A stretch of 64,000 nucleotides of DNA, taken from the NCBI RefSeq assembly GCF_001426085.1, contig NZ_LMRR01000002.1:1585-65584 (forward strand), in the 5' to 3' direction. How positions within the stretch are numbered: the first letter of the stretch is position 1; the number at the start of each line of letters is the position of its first letter. This document shows, piece after piece, positions 7,690-16,096 of this stretch. This DNA is from Rhodococcus sp. Leaf278. GTDB taxonomy: Bacteria; Actinomycetota; Actinomycetes; Mycobacteriales; Mycobacteriaceae. The notes under the pieces were generated by a model. It saw nothing but the letters and a program-made list of their open reading frames with translations. It made no database searches and was not told the DNA's origin. The translations under genes were made by a program, and so were the position numbers.

Positions 7690-8012
7690 CCGGGTTGTCG
7701 ACGCACGTGCTCGACGCCACCTCGGGGACCCCGGCGGTCGGAATGCGGGTGCGGTTGTTCCACCCCGAGAAGGGTGAGATCTCCACCGCTACCACGGACG
7801 GGGACGGACGCATCGGTGAAGTTGTACCCGGGCCGATCGATCCGGGCGTCTACCGTCTCTCGTTCGACACGGGTGACTACTTCGAGGCGACAGCGACACC
7901 GAGTTTCTACCCCGAGGTGTCCATCTCGTTCACCGTCGCCGATCCCGATGCGCACTATCACGTGCCTCTGCTGTTGTCCCCCTTTGCTTATTCGACCTAT
8001 CGCGGGAGCTGA
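7686..8012 (+). CDS. uraH: 5-hydroxyisourate hydrolase (transthyretin-like)
   Basis: 108 residues. It hydrolyses 5-hydroxyisourate, the product of urate oxidase, to OHCU. The family hallmarks are all visible: LSTHVLDATSGTPA at the N-terminus (active-site His), GDGRI in the middle, HYHVPLLLSPFAYSTYRGS at the end, with the diagnostic YRGS C-terminus. The GTG start overlaps the uraD stop by 4 nt. It lies in order uraD-uraH-urate oxidase, so the three consecutive enzymes are coupled in one transcript with the permease. Confidence 0.93.
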   Translation: MTGLSTHVLDATSGTPAVGMRVRLFHPEKGEISTATTDGDGRIGEVVPGPIDPGVYRLSFDTGDYFEATATPSFYPEVSISFTVADPDAHYHVPLLLSPFAYSTYRGS

Positions 8013-8013
8013 C

Positions 8014-8934
8014 ATGACCGACTTGACCGGCAAGATCGTCCTCGGATCCAATCAGTACGGCAAGGCGGAGAACCGCGTGGTGCGGATCTATCGAGACTCG
8101 CCGCGGCACGAAATTCACGACATCAACGTGTCGAGCGCGCTGCGCGGTAACTTCTCCCCCGCACATCTGGTGGGTGATCAATCCAACGTGCTGCCCACCG
8201 ACACCCAGAAGCAGACCGCGTACGCGTACGCCAAGACCAAAGGCCTACTGCACCTGGAGAGTTACGGCCTCGATTTGGCTCGCCACTACGTCGACGACGT
8301 CGAGCCCGTCGACGGTGCCCGCATCGAGCTCGAGGAGTACGCCTGGGCTCGAGCAGTGATCGACGGCGTCGAGCACGACCATACGTGGACACGCAAGGGT
8401 GAGGAGATCCGCACGTCGGCAGTGACCGTCGAAGGCAAGGGTGATGCCCAGCAGACGTGGGTGATCAGCGGGTTCAAAGAGATGGTGATTCTCAAGTCCA
8501 CGGGCTCGGAATTCCACGGCTTCCTCGAGGACGACCTGACGATACTCGAGCCCACCACCGACCGTGTGATGGCGACGTCCTTGACGGCGCAATGGCGTTA
8601 CACGACAACCGATGTCGAGTGGGACGAAGTGTACGCCGGGGTGAAGGCCGCCATGATCGAACGGTTCGCCAATCTGCAGTCCTTGGCGCTGCAGCAGACG
8701 TTGTACGCCATGGGCGAGGCGGTGCTGGAGAAGTATCCGTTCATCGCCGAGATCTCGATGTCGGCCCCGAACAAGCACCACTTCGTCTACGACCTGGGCA
8801 AGTTCGGTATCGAGAACAACCTCGAGGTGTTCAACGCGGACGATCGGCCGTACGGTCTGATTCAGGCAACCGTCGAACGCGAGGATGCCCCGGACGCCGG
8901 AAGTGCCTGGCGGACTTACTCTGTCGTCGGATAG
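8014..8934 (+). CDS. Urate oxidase (uricase)
   Basis: 306 residues, the usual length for bacterial cofactor-free urate oxidase. It oxidises urate to 5-hydroxyisourate and H2O2. The expected charge-relay residues are Lys17 (QYGK) and Thr62 in LPTDTQKQT; the late signature NKHHFVYDLGKFG carries the family His. The ATG follows uraH by one nucleotide with GGGAG upstream, so it belongs to the same operon. With the permease, uraD, uraH and the xanthine dehydrogenase downstream it completes xanthine to allantoin. The symbol varies (uox/pucL), so none is given. Confidence 0.94.
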   Translation: MTDLTGKIVLGSNQYGKAENRVVRIYRDSPRHEIHDINVSSALRGNFSPAHLVGDQSNVLPTDTQKQTAYAYAKTKGLLHLESYGLDLARHYVDDVEPVDGARIELEEYAWARAVIDGVEHDHTWTRKGEEIRTSAVTVEGKGDAQQTWVISGFKEMVILKSTGSEFHGFLEDDLTILEPTTDRVMATSLTAQWRYTTTDVEWDEVYAGVKAAMIERFANLQSLALQQTLYAMGEAVLEKYPFIAEISMSAPNKHHFVYDLGKFGIENNLEVFNADDRPYGLIQATVEREDAPDAGSAWRTYSVVG

Positions 8935-8944
8935 AGCGCTGCGC

Positions 8945-9577
8945 TCACGTGTGCAGCGCCGCGGTCCACTCCACCAACGGGGTGAGCGCCCGCCAGGCGT
9001 CGCGCACCTTCGTCGCGGCTTTCGGTGTCTTCAGCCACTCGGGTGAGCCGAAATGCTTACCCGCGGTGAGTGACTTGTGGCGCAGAAGGTCGATGCGCGG
9101 GTGATCGAGCTCGTATCCCCGCGGCTTGGTCTTCAGCTTGTCTCCGCCGATCTCGTATCCGGCCTTGGTCAACGTCGCCAATATCCGCTCGAGCTCGGCT
9201 CCGCGCACGTCGTCGTCGACGGTGCGGCGATAGCGGGCAACACCGTCGGTCGAGGAGTTGTAGAAGCCTCCGGCGACGAACAATCCGGCGGGGTCGATCT
9301 GGACGTAGTAGCCCAGACTGTCGCCGCGAGCGACGAATCCGCCCTGATGGGTCTTGTACGGGGTCTTGTCCTTGGAGAAGCGAACGTCACGGTAGGGGCG
9401 GAAGACCTTGGCAGTACCGAACTCCGGTTCCAGTGTCGCGAGCAACGACGTCATCGGGCCCTTGACCGCGTTCTCGTAAACCGCTTTGTGCTCGTTCCAC
9501 CAGAGCTTGCTGTTGTCGGCCTCGAGGTCCTCGTAGAAGTCCAGCGCAGCGAAAGGGATTCCGGTGAAGCCTGTCAT
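8945..9577 (-). CDS. DUF2461 (TIGR02453) family protein
   Basis: 210 residues covering the whole DUF2461 family: FYEDLEADNSKLWWNEHK at the start, then FRPYRDVRFSKDKTPYKTH and YYVQIDPAGLFVAGGFY, then a C-terminal LDHPRIDLLRHKSL segment. The function is unknown. It is convergent with urate oxidase and may simply be an unrelated neighbour. TAGGAT lies 6 nt before the ATG, so it is probably leaderless. Confidence 0.85.
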   Translation of the reverse strand: MTGFTGIPFAALDFYEDLEADNSKLWWNEHKAVYENAVKGPMTSLLATLEPEFGTAKVFRPYRDVRFSKDKTPYKTHQGGFVARGDSLGYYVQIDPAGLFVAGGFYNSSTDGVARYRRTVDDDVRGAELERILATLTKAGYEIGGDKLKTKPRGYELDHPRIDLLRHKSLTAGKHFGSPEWLKTPKAATKVRDAWRALTPLVEWTAALHT

Positions 9578-9583
9578 TCCTCG

Positions 9584-9589
9584 ATCCTA
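9584..9589 (-). promoter_or_regulatory. -10 element of a leaderless promoter for the DUF2461 gene
   Basis: TAGGAT on the minus strand lies 6 nt before the ATG at 9577 and overlaps the last codon of the pucR-like gene. The only purine-rich stretch is directly at the start, too close to act as a ribosome binding site. Confidence 0.45.
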
Positions 9590-11155
9590 TGCCGCCCCCG
9601 TGGCCGACGACCGAGGGATGGATTGCAGAGCGAGGTAGATGTCCAGTCTGTCCTCGGTGGAGCCCAGGTCGCGGCCGAGCAGTTCCTCGACACGCTTGAT
9701 TCGATACCGGACGGTGTTGAGGTGCACATGCAACGAGTCGGCGGTTCGGTTCCATGATCCGCCGGTGGCAAGAAACTCACGAAGTGTGTCGATCAGACCG
9801 GCGTCGGCGCGCCGGTCGTACTCGAGCAGAGGAGCCAGAACATGCTCGACGAAAGATCGACGCACGTCGTCGGGCAGTGCCGACAGCATCGACACTGCCG
9901 ACGTCAGCTGCGCACCCGTGGTCACCGTGACGGGGCCGGTCCCCTGCCTGCTCATGTCGAGTGCGTGCCGGGCCGAACGCAGCGCGCCGTCGATGGTCAG
10001 ACCGGTGGCCTCCGAGCTGACGCCCACGAGAAGGCGGCTGCGACCGATACCGGAACCCAGGCGGGACAATCGGGTTCGGAGAGTCTGCGCGATGTATGGA
10101 TCCTCGGTGTTCACGATCCCGACGATGTCGCCGTGCGTGCTGGCACCGACGCAGCCGCCACCGAAGGAGGTCAGGGTGTCGCTGAGCACTGTCCTCAGCA
10201 TCTCGCGCAGATCGGCTTTACCGCTGTGCACGATCCTGATGACAACCAGCGGACGGTCTGGGTCGACGGCTGCCTGACGCAGCCGAGTCAGCGCCTCGGG
10301 CCTGGTGCTGTCGGCTTCGATCAATGCCACGGCCTGGTCTGCTATCTCACGCCGAACCAGCCGTCCTTCCTCGCGTCGAGCACGATCGAGGGCGGCGATG
10401 GCTGCCAGCTGACCGAACGCGTCGGAGATCGCTGGAGGGAAGTTGTCCCTGTCTCCCGCCACCGCGAGGAACCACCGCGTGGTCCTCTGCGCGAGCGACG
10501 GGCCGATTCCGAAGATGCTGTACGGCTCACCGTCGCTGAGAGTTGCTGTTGTGGGGAGTCTTTCGGAGGACAGTGCGGCATGCGTCAACGTGTCGACGTC
10601 GGCATCGGAGAACGCGACGACTTCGGCCACCAGCCGCCGCCCGGTAGCGGTGAAGATCAGGCATGCCATGCCCGTTTCCCTGGAGGTGTGCAGAGCCAGC
10701 TCGTCGAGGGCCCTTCCGTCTGCTACCGCGGTGAGCAGTTGGCGGTGCCGAACGAGGGAGTTGTTGAGCGAGGCAATTCGATCACCGGTGACTCGCCCGA
10801 CGAGAAACTCGGTGACCTCGCCGAACGAGACATTGTCCGGCACAGCGAGCAGAGGAAGTCCGTGCCGCTCGCAGGCGTCGATCAGATCTGCTGGAATATG
10901 GCCGAGCAAACCCTCCCCCGCCGCCAGCGCCGAGGCCCCGGATTCTGCGACAGCTCGGACGAACACCTCGCTGTCGGCCGGCGTTCGACGCCATACGAGG
11001 CCGGTGATGACCAGTTCACCGCCGGCGATGTAGCGCGACGGATCCGGCAGATCGGTGGTGTACGTCCACCGCAACGTGCGATCCAGCGCATCGGGGTCGG
11101 AGGTGAGTAATCGAATGCAGAGCCCTGTGGCGTCGAGCAAGTCCTTGACCTGCAC
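9587..11155 (-). CDS. PucR family transcriptional regulator
   Basis: 522 residues. The N-terminal PucR domain (about 1-120, VQVKDLLD onward) contains the typical LPDPSRYIAGGELVITG. A middle region resembles the GGDEF-like part of CdaR/PucR proteins, and the C-terminus is the PucR helix-turn-helix (GGSWNRTADSLHVHLNTVRY then RIKRVEELLGRDL). PucR proteins control purine degradation genes, usually in response to a late purine metabolite. Its position between urate oxidase and xanthine dehydrogenase fits that. The GTG at 11155 has GGGAGGG 5 nt upstream; an ATG at 11179 is the alternative. It diverges from the dehydrogenase genes across about 200 bp of control region. Confidence 0.88.
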   Translation of the reverse strand: MQVKDLLDATGLCIRLLTSDPDALDRTLRWTYTTDLPDPSRYIAGGELVITGLVWRRTPADSEVFVRAVAESGASALAAGEGLLGHIPADLIDACERHGLPLLAVPDNVSFGEVTEFLVGRVTGDRIASLNNSLVRHRQLLTAVADGRALDELALHTSRETGMACLIFTATGRRLVAEVVAFSDADVDTLTHAALSSERLPTTATLSDGEPYSIFGIGPSLAQRTTRWFLAVAGDRDNFPPAISDAFGQLAAIAALDRARREEGRLVRREIADQAVALIEADSTRPEALTRLRQAAVDPDRPLVVIRIVHSGKADLREMLRTVLSDTLTSFGGGCVGASTHGDIVGIVNTEDPYIAQTLRTRLSRLGSGIGRSRLLVGVSSEATGLTIDGALRSARHALDMSRQGTGPVTVTTGAQLTSAVSMLSALPDDVRRSFVEHVLAPLLEYDRRADAGLIDTLREFLATGGSWNRTADSLHVHLNTVRYRIKRVEELLGRDLGSTEDRLDIYLALQSIPRSSATGAA

Positions 11156-11354
11156 TGTTGCCCTCCCCCGGCTCGGCATTGCTGCGTTCGTTCGAGGCAA
11201 CCCTAGGTGCGTGTTGTTTCCGCCGAGTTTCGGACGGATCGCCGGACCACCGCGGATCGGTAACAGAAACTCACTACAGTTCGAGGTGACACATCGGGTG
11301 GTGGACCTGCCGGCGCGCTGGACGCTCCCGGCGAGGATGAGGTGAACGAAGACC

Positions 11355-12167
11355 ATGGATCTCGGCACTGTCGACAGCATTCTGCTTCCCGGCTCCCGGT
11401 CGGACCTGCCGCCGGGACGCGCGGACACCGCAGTACTCGCAGGTGGTACCTGGTTGTTCTCGGAGAAGCAGGATCATCTGAGTACCCTCGTCGACATCAC
11501 CGCCTTGGGCTGGGAGCCGTTGACGGTCACCGAGGCCGGGCTCGAGATCGCCGCCACGTGCACGATCGAGACGCTGGCACGATTCGATTCACCGTGGCCT
11601 GCCGCCGCACTGTTTCCTCGCTGCGCCGCAGCGCTGTTGGCTTCGTTCAAGATATGGAAGACCGCCACCGTCGGTGGCAACATCGCGTTGGCCCTGCCCG
11701 CCGGCGCGATGATCTCGGTCACCGCAGCCCTCGACGGCATCGGGCAGGTGTGGTCGGCAGACGGTCCCGAACACGACTACGACATCGCTATCGACGATCT
11801 GGTCACCGGACCGCACACCAATGCCCTTCGCGCTGGAGACGTGTTGCGCAGCATCGAGATTCCGCGGTACGCGCTCGAGGCGAGAACCGCGATGCGCACG
11901 CTCGCTCTGTCACCACTCGGCCGATCGGCCGCGGTGGTCATCGGGCGAGTCGACGTCGGCGGCGAGTTCGTGCTGACGGTCAGCGCATCGACCGTCCGCC
12001 CGTTCGTACTTCGCTTTCCCGCTCTGCCGACGGCCGCCGAGCTCGATGACACGATTGCCGCGGCAATCGGTCCCGAGCACTGGTACGACGACCCCCACGG
12101 TGCGCCGGACTGGCGTCGACACATCAGTTGTACTGCAGCCCAGCAGATTCGCGAGGAGTTGTCATGA
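11355..12167 (+). CDS. Xanthine dehydrogenase family FAD-binding subunit
   Basis: 270 residues. It resembles the medium (CoxM/XdhB) FAD subunit: AVLAGGTWLF near the N-terminus and KTATVGGNIALALPAGAMI in the middle correspond to the two FAD-binding motifs (the second usually TVGGN). The C-terminal CO_deh_flav_C-like part is short. It passes electrons between the iron-sulphur clusters and the final acceptor. It overlaps the next gene by ATGA at 12164, so the subunits are made together. GAGG lies about 13 nt before the ATG. Confidence 0.85.
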   Translation: MDLGTVDSILLPGSRSDLPPGRADTAVLAGGTWLFSEKQDHLSTLVDITALGWEPLTVTEAGLEIAATCTIETLARFDSPWPAAALFPRCAAALLASFKIWKTATVGGNIALALPAGAMISVTAALDGIGQVWSADGPEHDYDIAIDDLVTGPHTNALRAGDVLRSIEIPRYALEARTAMRTLALSPLGRSAAVVIGRVDVGGEFVLTVSASTVRPFVLRFPALPTAAELDDTIAAAIGPEHWYDDPHGAPDWRRHISCTAAQQIREELS

Positions 12168-14878
12168 TCGTCGACATCAACGGTGTACCGACCGACGTCG
12201 ATCCGCGGCCGGGCCAGTGCCTGCGGACCATGCTGCGCGAACACGAACACTTCGAAGTGAAGAAAGGCTGCGACGCGGGCGACTGCGGAGCATGTTCGGT
12301 GCTCGTCGACGGTGAGCCGGTGCATTCGTGCATCTTCCCCGCATTCCGTGCCGCCAACAGATCCGTGACCACCGTTTCCGGGCTCGGCACTCCAGAAGAC
12401 CTGCATCCCATGCAGAGTCGCTTCGTCGAGGCCGCCGGTTTCCAGTGCGGTTTCTGTACAGCAGGAATGGTCGTCACTGCATCGGCACTGACCGAGAACG
12501 ATATGGACGAACTCCCCGAGCGGCTCAAAGGGAATCTGTGCCGCTGCACCGGGTACCGGGCCATAGCCGACGCAGTAGGTGGTGTGGTGAACACCGAGAA
12601 AGCCGTCGACGGACCGGCTTGCGGGCGGTCCGTCGCTGCACCTGCCAGTGCCCGAATCGTCACCGGAATCGAGCCCTACACCCTCGATCACGCACCTCCG
12701 GGACTACTGCACGCCACGGTGCTCGGCAGTCCGCATGCGCACGCGCGCATCGTCACCGTCGACGTCACCGCCGCGGAGCGGGTGCCCGGGGTCGTGCTGG
12801 TTCTCACCGCGAAAGACAGCCCCACCGCGGCATTTTCGACTGCACGCCACGATCGCCGCGTCGACGATCCCGACGACACCCACGTGCTCGACACCGTCGT
12901 ACGGTTCATCGGCCAGCGGGTAGCGATCGTGGTCGCAGATTCGGTTGCTGCCGCGGAGGAAGGGTGCCGCGCCCTCGTTGTCGAGTACGAAGTGCTACCC
13001 GCAGTGTTCGATCCCGAATCCGCGCTCGAACCCGACGCGCCGAAGATCCACGGCGAGAAGGATGCCGCCGCTCGAATTGCGGATCCGTCACGAAACCTGG
13101 TGGCAGAGTTGCACGGCAGCACCGGAGACGTCGACGCCGCGGTCCGAGACGCAGCGGCGGTGGTCACCGGACGGTGGACCACGCAGCGAGTTCAACACGT
13201 GCACCTGGAGACCCACGGCACCATCGGATGGCTGGACGAGACGGGGAAGCTCAATCTGCGCACCAGCACTCAGGTTCCGTTCCTGGTACGTGACGAGATC
13301 TGCCAGATCTTCGGCCTTCCACGCGAGCGGGTGCGGGTGTTCACCGCACGTGTCGGCGGCGGCTTCGGCGGTAAGCAGGAGTTGCTGACCGAGGACGTCG
13401 TGGCGCTGGCAGTGCTCCACACCGGTCGACCCGTGCAATTCGAGTTCACCCGGACCGACGAGTTCACGGTGTCCCCGTGTCGGCACCCGTTCCGGGTCGA
13501 CGTCACCGCTGCCGCGAGCGCCGACGGCACGTTGACCGCGTTGTCGATCGACGTTCTCACCGATGCCGGGGCCTACGGCAATCACAGTGCCGGAGTGATG
13601 TTCCACGGGTGCGGCGAGTCCGTCGCGATCTACCGTTGCGCCAACAAGCGAGTCGATGCGAAGACCGTCTACACCAACAACATTCCGTCCGGGGCATTCC
13701 GTGGATACGGACTCGGACAGGTGATGTTCGCCATCGAGTCGGCAATGGACGACCTTGCCAGAGAGATCGACGTCGATCCGTTCGAGTTTCGCCGACGCAA
13801 CGTGATCGTCCCCGGCGACGACATCGTCGCCGCGCATCTGGAGGAAGACGACCTGCAGTTCGGAAGTTACGGCCTCGATCAGTGCATCGACCTGGCCCAG
13901 GCAGCTCTGCGACGCGGCAACGGTGAGCATGCCCCGACAGGATGGAAAGTCGGCGAAGGAATGGCGGTGGCGATGATCGCGACCATTCCACCACGCGGTC
14001 ATCGCGCCGAGACTTCCGTAGCACTGCTGCCCGAGGGGCGGTACGAGATACGCGTCGGGACAGCAGAATTCGGGAACGGGACCACTACCGTGCACACCCA
14101 GATCGCAGCGAGCGAGTTGGGCACCTCGGTCGATCGCATTCGGGTCGATCAGTCCGACACCGATTCCACCACCTACGACACCGGAGCCTTCGGTTCGGCC
14201 GGCACCGTGGTTGCGGGCAAGGCTCTGTACGCGGCAGTACGCGCCCTGTCTGCGCGGATCGTCGATATCGCGGCAACCGTTGCCGGACAACGTAACTCGG
14301 ACTGCATCCTGGGTCCCGAAGGCGTGCGGTGCGGCGATCGGTTCGTCACCCTCGACGACATCCTGGCAACGGCGGGGGGATCACTGGTCACCGAGGGCAA
14401 CAGCGGCGGGCTCCCGCGATCGCTGGCCTTCAACGTCCAGGCCTTCCGGGTGGCGGTGGACGAGGAGACCGGCACCGTGCGGATTCTGCACTCGGTGCAG
14501 AGTGCGGACGCCGGAACGGTGATGAACCCCCAGCAGTGCCGCGGTCAGGTGGAAGGCGGCGTTGCGCAGGCCATCGGCAGCGCACTGTACGAGGAAATCC
14601 GCACCGACGGTGCCGGTCTGGTCACCACCGATTCCATCCGGAGCTATCACGTTCCGCAGTTCGCGGACATTCCGCGGACCGAAGTTCTGTTCGCCGACAC
14701 CTACGACCGGTTGGGCCCTTTCGGTGCGAAGTCGATGAGCGAGTCTCCGTACAACCCGGTCGCTCCTGCGCTGGCAAACGCCATCCGTGATGCCGTGGGG
14801 GCGAGGCTGTACGACCTACCGATGTCCTCGGACCGCGTGTGGCGAGCCGTCAGCGATCGTAGAACGTCTGCAGAATGA
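12164..14878 (+). CDS. Xanthine dehydrogenase: [2Fe-2S] subunit fused to the molybdopterin subunit
   Basis: 904 residues. Residues 1-150 are a CoxS-like iron-sulphur domain: cysteines 36, 41, 44 and 56 (GCDAGDCGAC) bind the plant-type cluster, and 95, 98, 126 and 128 (CGFC and CRC) the second cluster. After a linker at about 150-170, residues 175-904 are the large molybdopterin subunit, with GGGFGGK at 398-404 and a C-terminal KSMSESP whose Glu860 is in place of the base glutamate of the usual KGVGE. Substrate assignment to xanthine rests on the purine cluster. The fused small-large arrangement with a separate FAD subunit is less common than three genes. Its last 29 nt overlap the convergent Lrp gene. 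Confidence 0.87.
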   Translation: MIVDINGVPTDVDPRPGQCLRTMLREHEHFEVKKGCDAGDCGACSVLVDGEPVHSCIFPAFRAANRSVTTVSGLGTPEDLHPMQSRFVEAAGFQCGFCTAGMVVTASALTENDMDELPERLKGNLCRCTGYRAIADAVGGVVNTEKAVDGPACGRSVAAPASARIVTGIEPYTLDHAPPGLLHATVLGSPHAHARIVTVDVTAAERVPGVVLVLTAKDSPTAAFSTARHDRRVDDPDDTHVLDTVVRFIGQRVAIVVADSVAAAEEGCRALVVEYEVLPAVFDPESALEPDAPKIHGEKDAAARIADPSRNLVAELHGSTGDVDAAVRDAAAVVTGRWTTQRVQHVHLETHGTIGWLDETGKLNLRTSTQVPFLVRDEICQIFGLPRERVRVFTARVGGGFGGKQELLTEDVVALAVLHTGRPVQFEFTRTDEFTVSPCRHPFRVDVTAAASADGTLTALSIDVLTDAGAYGNHSAGVMFHGCGESVAIYRCANKRVDAKTVYTNNIPSGAFRGYGLGQVMFAIESAMDDLAREIDVDPFEFRRRNVIVPGDDIVAAHLEEDDLQFGSYGLDQCIDLAQAALRRGNGEHAPTGWKVGEGMAVAMIATIPPRGHRAETSVALLPEGRYEIRVGTAEFGNGTTTVHTQIAASELGTSVDRIRVDQSDTDSTTYDTGAFGSAGTVVAGKALYAAVRALSARIVDIAATVAGQRNSDCILGPEGVRCGDRFVTLDDILATAGGSLVTEGNSGGLPRSLAFNVQAFRVAVDEETGTVRILHSVQSADAGTVMNPQQCRGQVEGGVAQAIGSALYEEIRTDGAGLVTTDSIRSYHVPQFADIPRTEVLFADTYDRLGPFGAKSMSESPYNPVAPALANAIRDAVGARLYDLPMSSDRVWRAVSDRRTSAE

Positions 14879-15287
14879 TGGTGCTGCGTGTCTGCACGTT
14901 GGCGGTGGCCCTGATTTCCTGCAGCAGCCGCTCGAGTGCACGGGGTGACTCGACCCGCACCAACAGCACGTAGCTCTCCTCGCCTGCAACCGAATGGCAC
15001 GATTCGATGGCCGAGAGGTGCTTCAGCCTGGCGGGAGCGTCATCGGGTTGGGCCGGGTCGATGGGAGTGATGGCCACGAACGCCGACAACGGCCGACCCA
15101 GAGCTTCGGGATCCACTTGGGCGGTGTAGCCACGAATCACGCGCCGCGACTCGAGCCGTCGGACTCTGGATTGGACGGCCGACACGGACAAGGACGCCTT
15201 TTCCGCCAGCGTCGCCAACGTAGCGCGGCCGTCGGACACCAGCTCGTCGATGATCAGACGATCGACGCGATCGAGATTTTCACTCAC
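14850..15287 (-). CDS. Lrp/AsnC family transcriptional regulator
   Basis: 145 residues. The N-terminal helix-turn-helix covers about 7-60 (DRLIIDELVSDGRATLATLA, then KASLSVSAVQSRVRRLE). The C-terminal RAM/AsnC ligand domain has HSVAGEESYVLLVRV. Such proteins usually sense amino acids and control linked or distant transport and catabolic genes. No clear target lies beside it; its 3' end overlaps the dehydrogenase gene. The GTG start has TAGATT 6 nt upstream, a leaderless arrangement. Confidence 0.88.
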   Translation of the reverse strand: MSENLDRVDRLIIDELVSDGRATLATLAEKASLSVSAVQSRVRRLESRRVIRGYTAQVDPEALGRPLSAFVAITPIDPAQPDDAPARLKHLSAIESCHSVAGEESYVLLVRVESPRALERLLQEIRATANVQTRSTIILQTFYDR

Positions 15288-15293
15288 CTGCGC

Positions 15294-15299
15294 AATCTA
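15294..15299 (-). promoter_or_regulatory. -10 element of a leaderless promoter for the Lrp-type regulator
   Basis: TAGATT on the minus strand lies 6 nt before the GTG at 15287. Confidence 0.5.
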
Positions 15300-15385
15300 G
15301 CCCAGTTCCGGAAGGAATCAGCACGCAGGACCGTTTCTGCCGACCGAATCGGTGTTCACGCCTCTTTCCCGTCGAACATCGGCGA

Positions 15386-16096
15386 TCACACGAACAGTGG
15401 GGGCAGTGCGAGGACCATGACCGCCGACCAACTGACGTGCGTGAGGATCGGTGCCAGGATTCCACCCGATGCACGCCGCTGAAGGCCCATCACGTATCCC
15501 AGCAGCACAGCGGCGAACCCGAGCATCGGATTGCCGGACGCGAGAGTGGCGATCGCGTACACGACGGTCGAGATGATCACCGGGTTCTTGACGCCGATCG
15601 CCGCGTACAGCGCTCCGCGGAAGAAAATCTCCTCCGCGACGCCGTTGAGCAGCGCGATGAAGACGATCAGCACCAGCGAGCCCACCCTGGCGTGCGCGAG
15701 CACGTTCTCGGTGAAGTCGGCCAGCGGCGGAATCTGACGCACCACGAGACCGCCGAGCATGAACACCCCGCCTACGGCGAGACCGATGAGGATGGGCGTG
15801 ACGATCGGCCGCCTGATCGATCCCCCGACCTGAATACGCCCGAGATGCAATGGGCCCGACAGAAATCCGCCCACCGTCCACACCGCCGCCAGCAGCAGCG
15901 TCAGCGCGTAGAACACCGGATCGCCCGGCTCGACCTTGAGCGAGAAGTAGAGCACCGTGGCACCGATCACCAATGTGATCAACACGACGATGCGCCGCTT
16001 ACGGAACGCTGCGTCGGACTGTCGGTGGTCTCGCTCGACAGGATCGACCAGAGCGGACTTCATCACGTTGAGTGCGGTCGTGGACCACGTTCCCAT
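15386..16096 (-). CDS. CPBP family intramembrane metalloprotease
   Basis: 236 residues with about seven hydrophobic segments. The CPBP (Abi/CAAX-like) signature is present: EEIFFRGALY supplies the paired glutamates and arginine, and THVSWSAVMV the later histidine. Members cleave membrane peptides or act in resistance and membrane homeostasis; the substrate is unknown. The ATG overlaps the stop of the preceding NAD-binding gene (TGATG), so the two are an operon. The open frame continues upstream inside that gene, but the overlap start fits the domain. Confidence 0.83.
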   Translation of the reverse strand: MGTWSTTALNVMKSALVDPVERDHRQSDAAFRKRRIVVLITLVIGATVLYFSLKVEPGDPVFYALTLLLAAVWTVGGFLSGPLHLGRIQVGGSIRRPIVTPILIGLAVGGVFMLGGLVVRQIPPLADFTENVLAHARVGSLVLIVFIALLNGVAEEIFFRGALYAAIGVKNPVIISTVVYAIATLASGNPMLGFAAVLLGYVMGLQRRASGGILAPILTHVSWSAVMVLALPPLFV

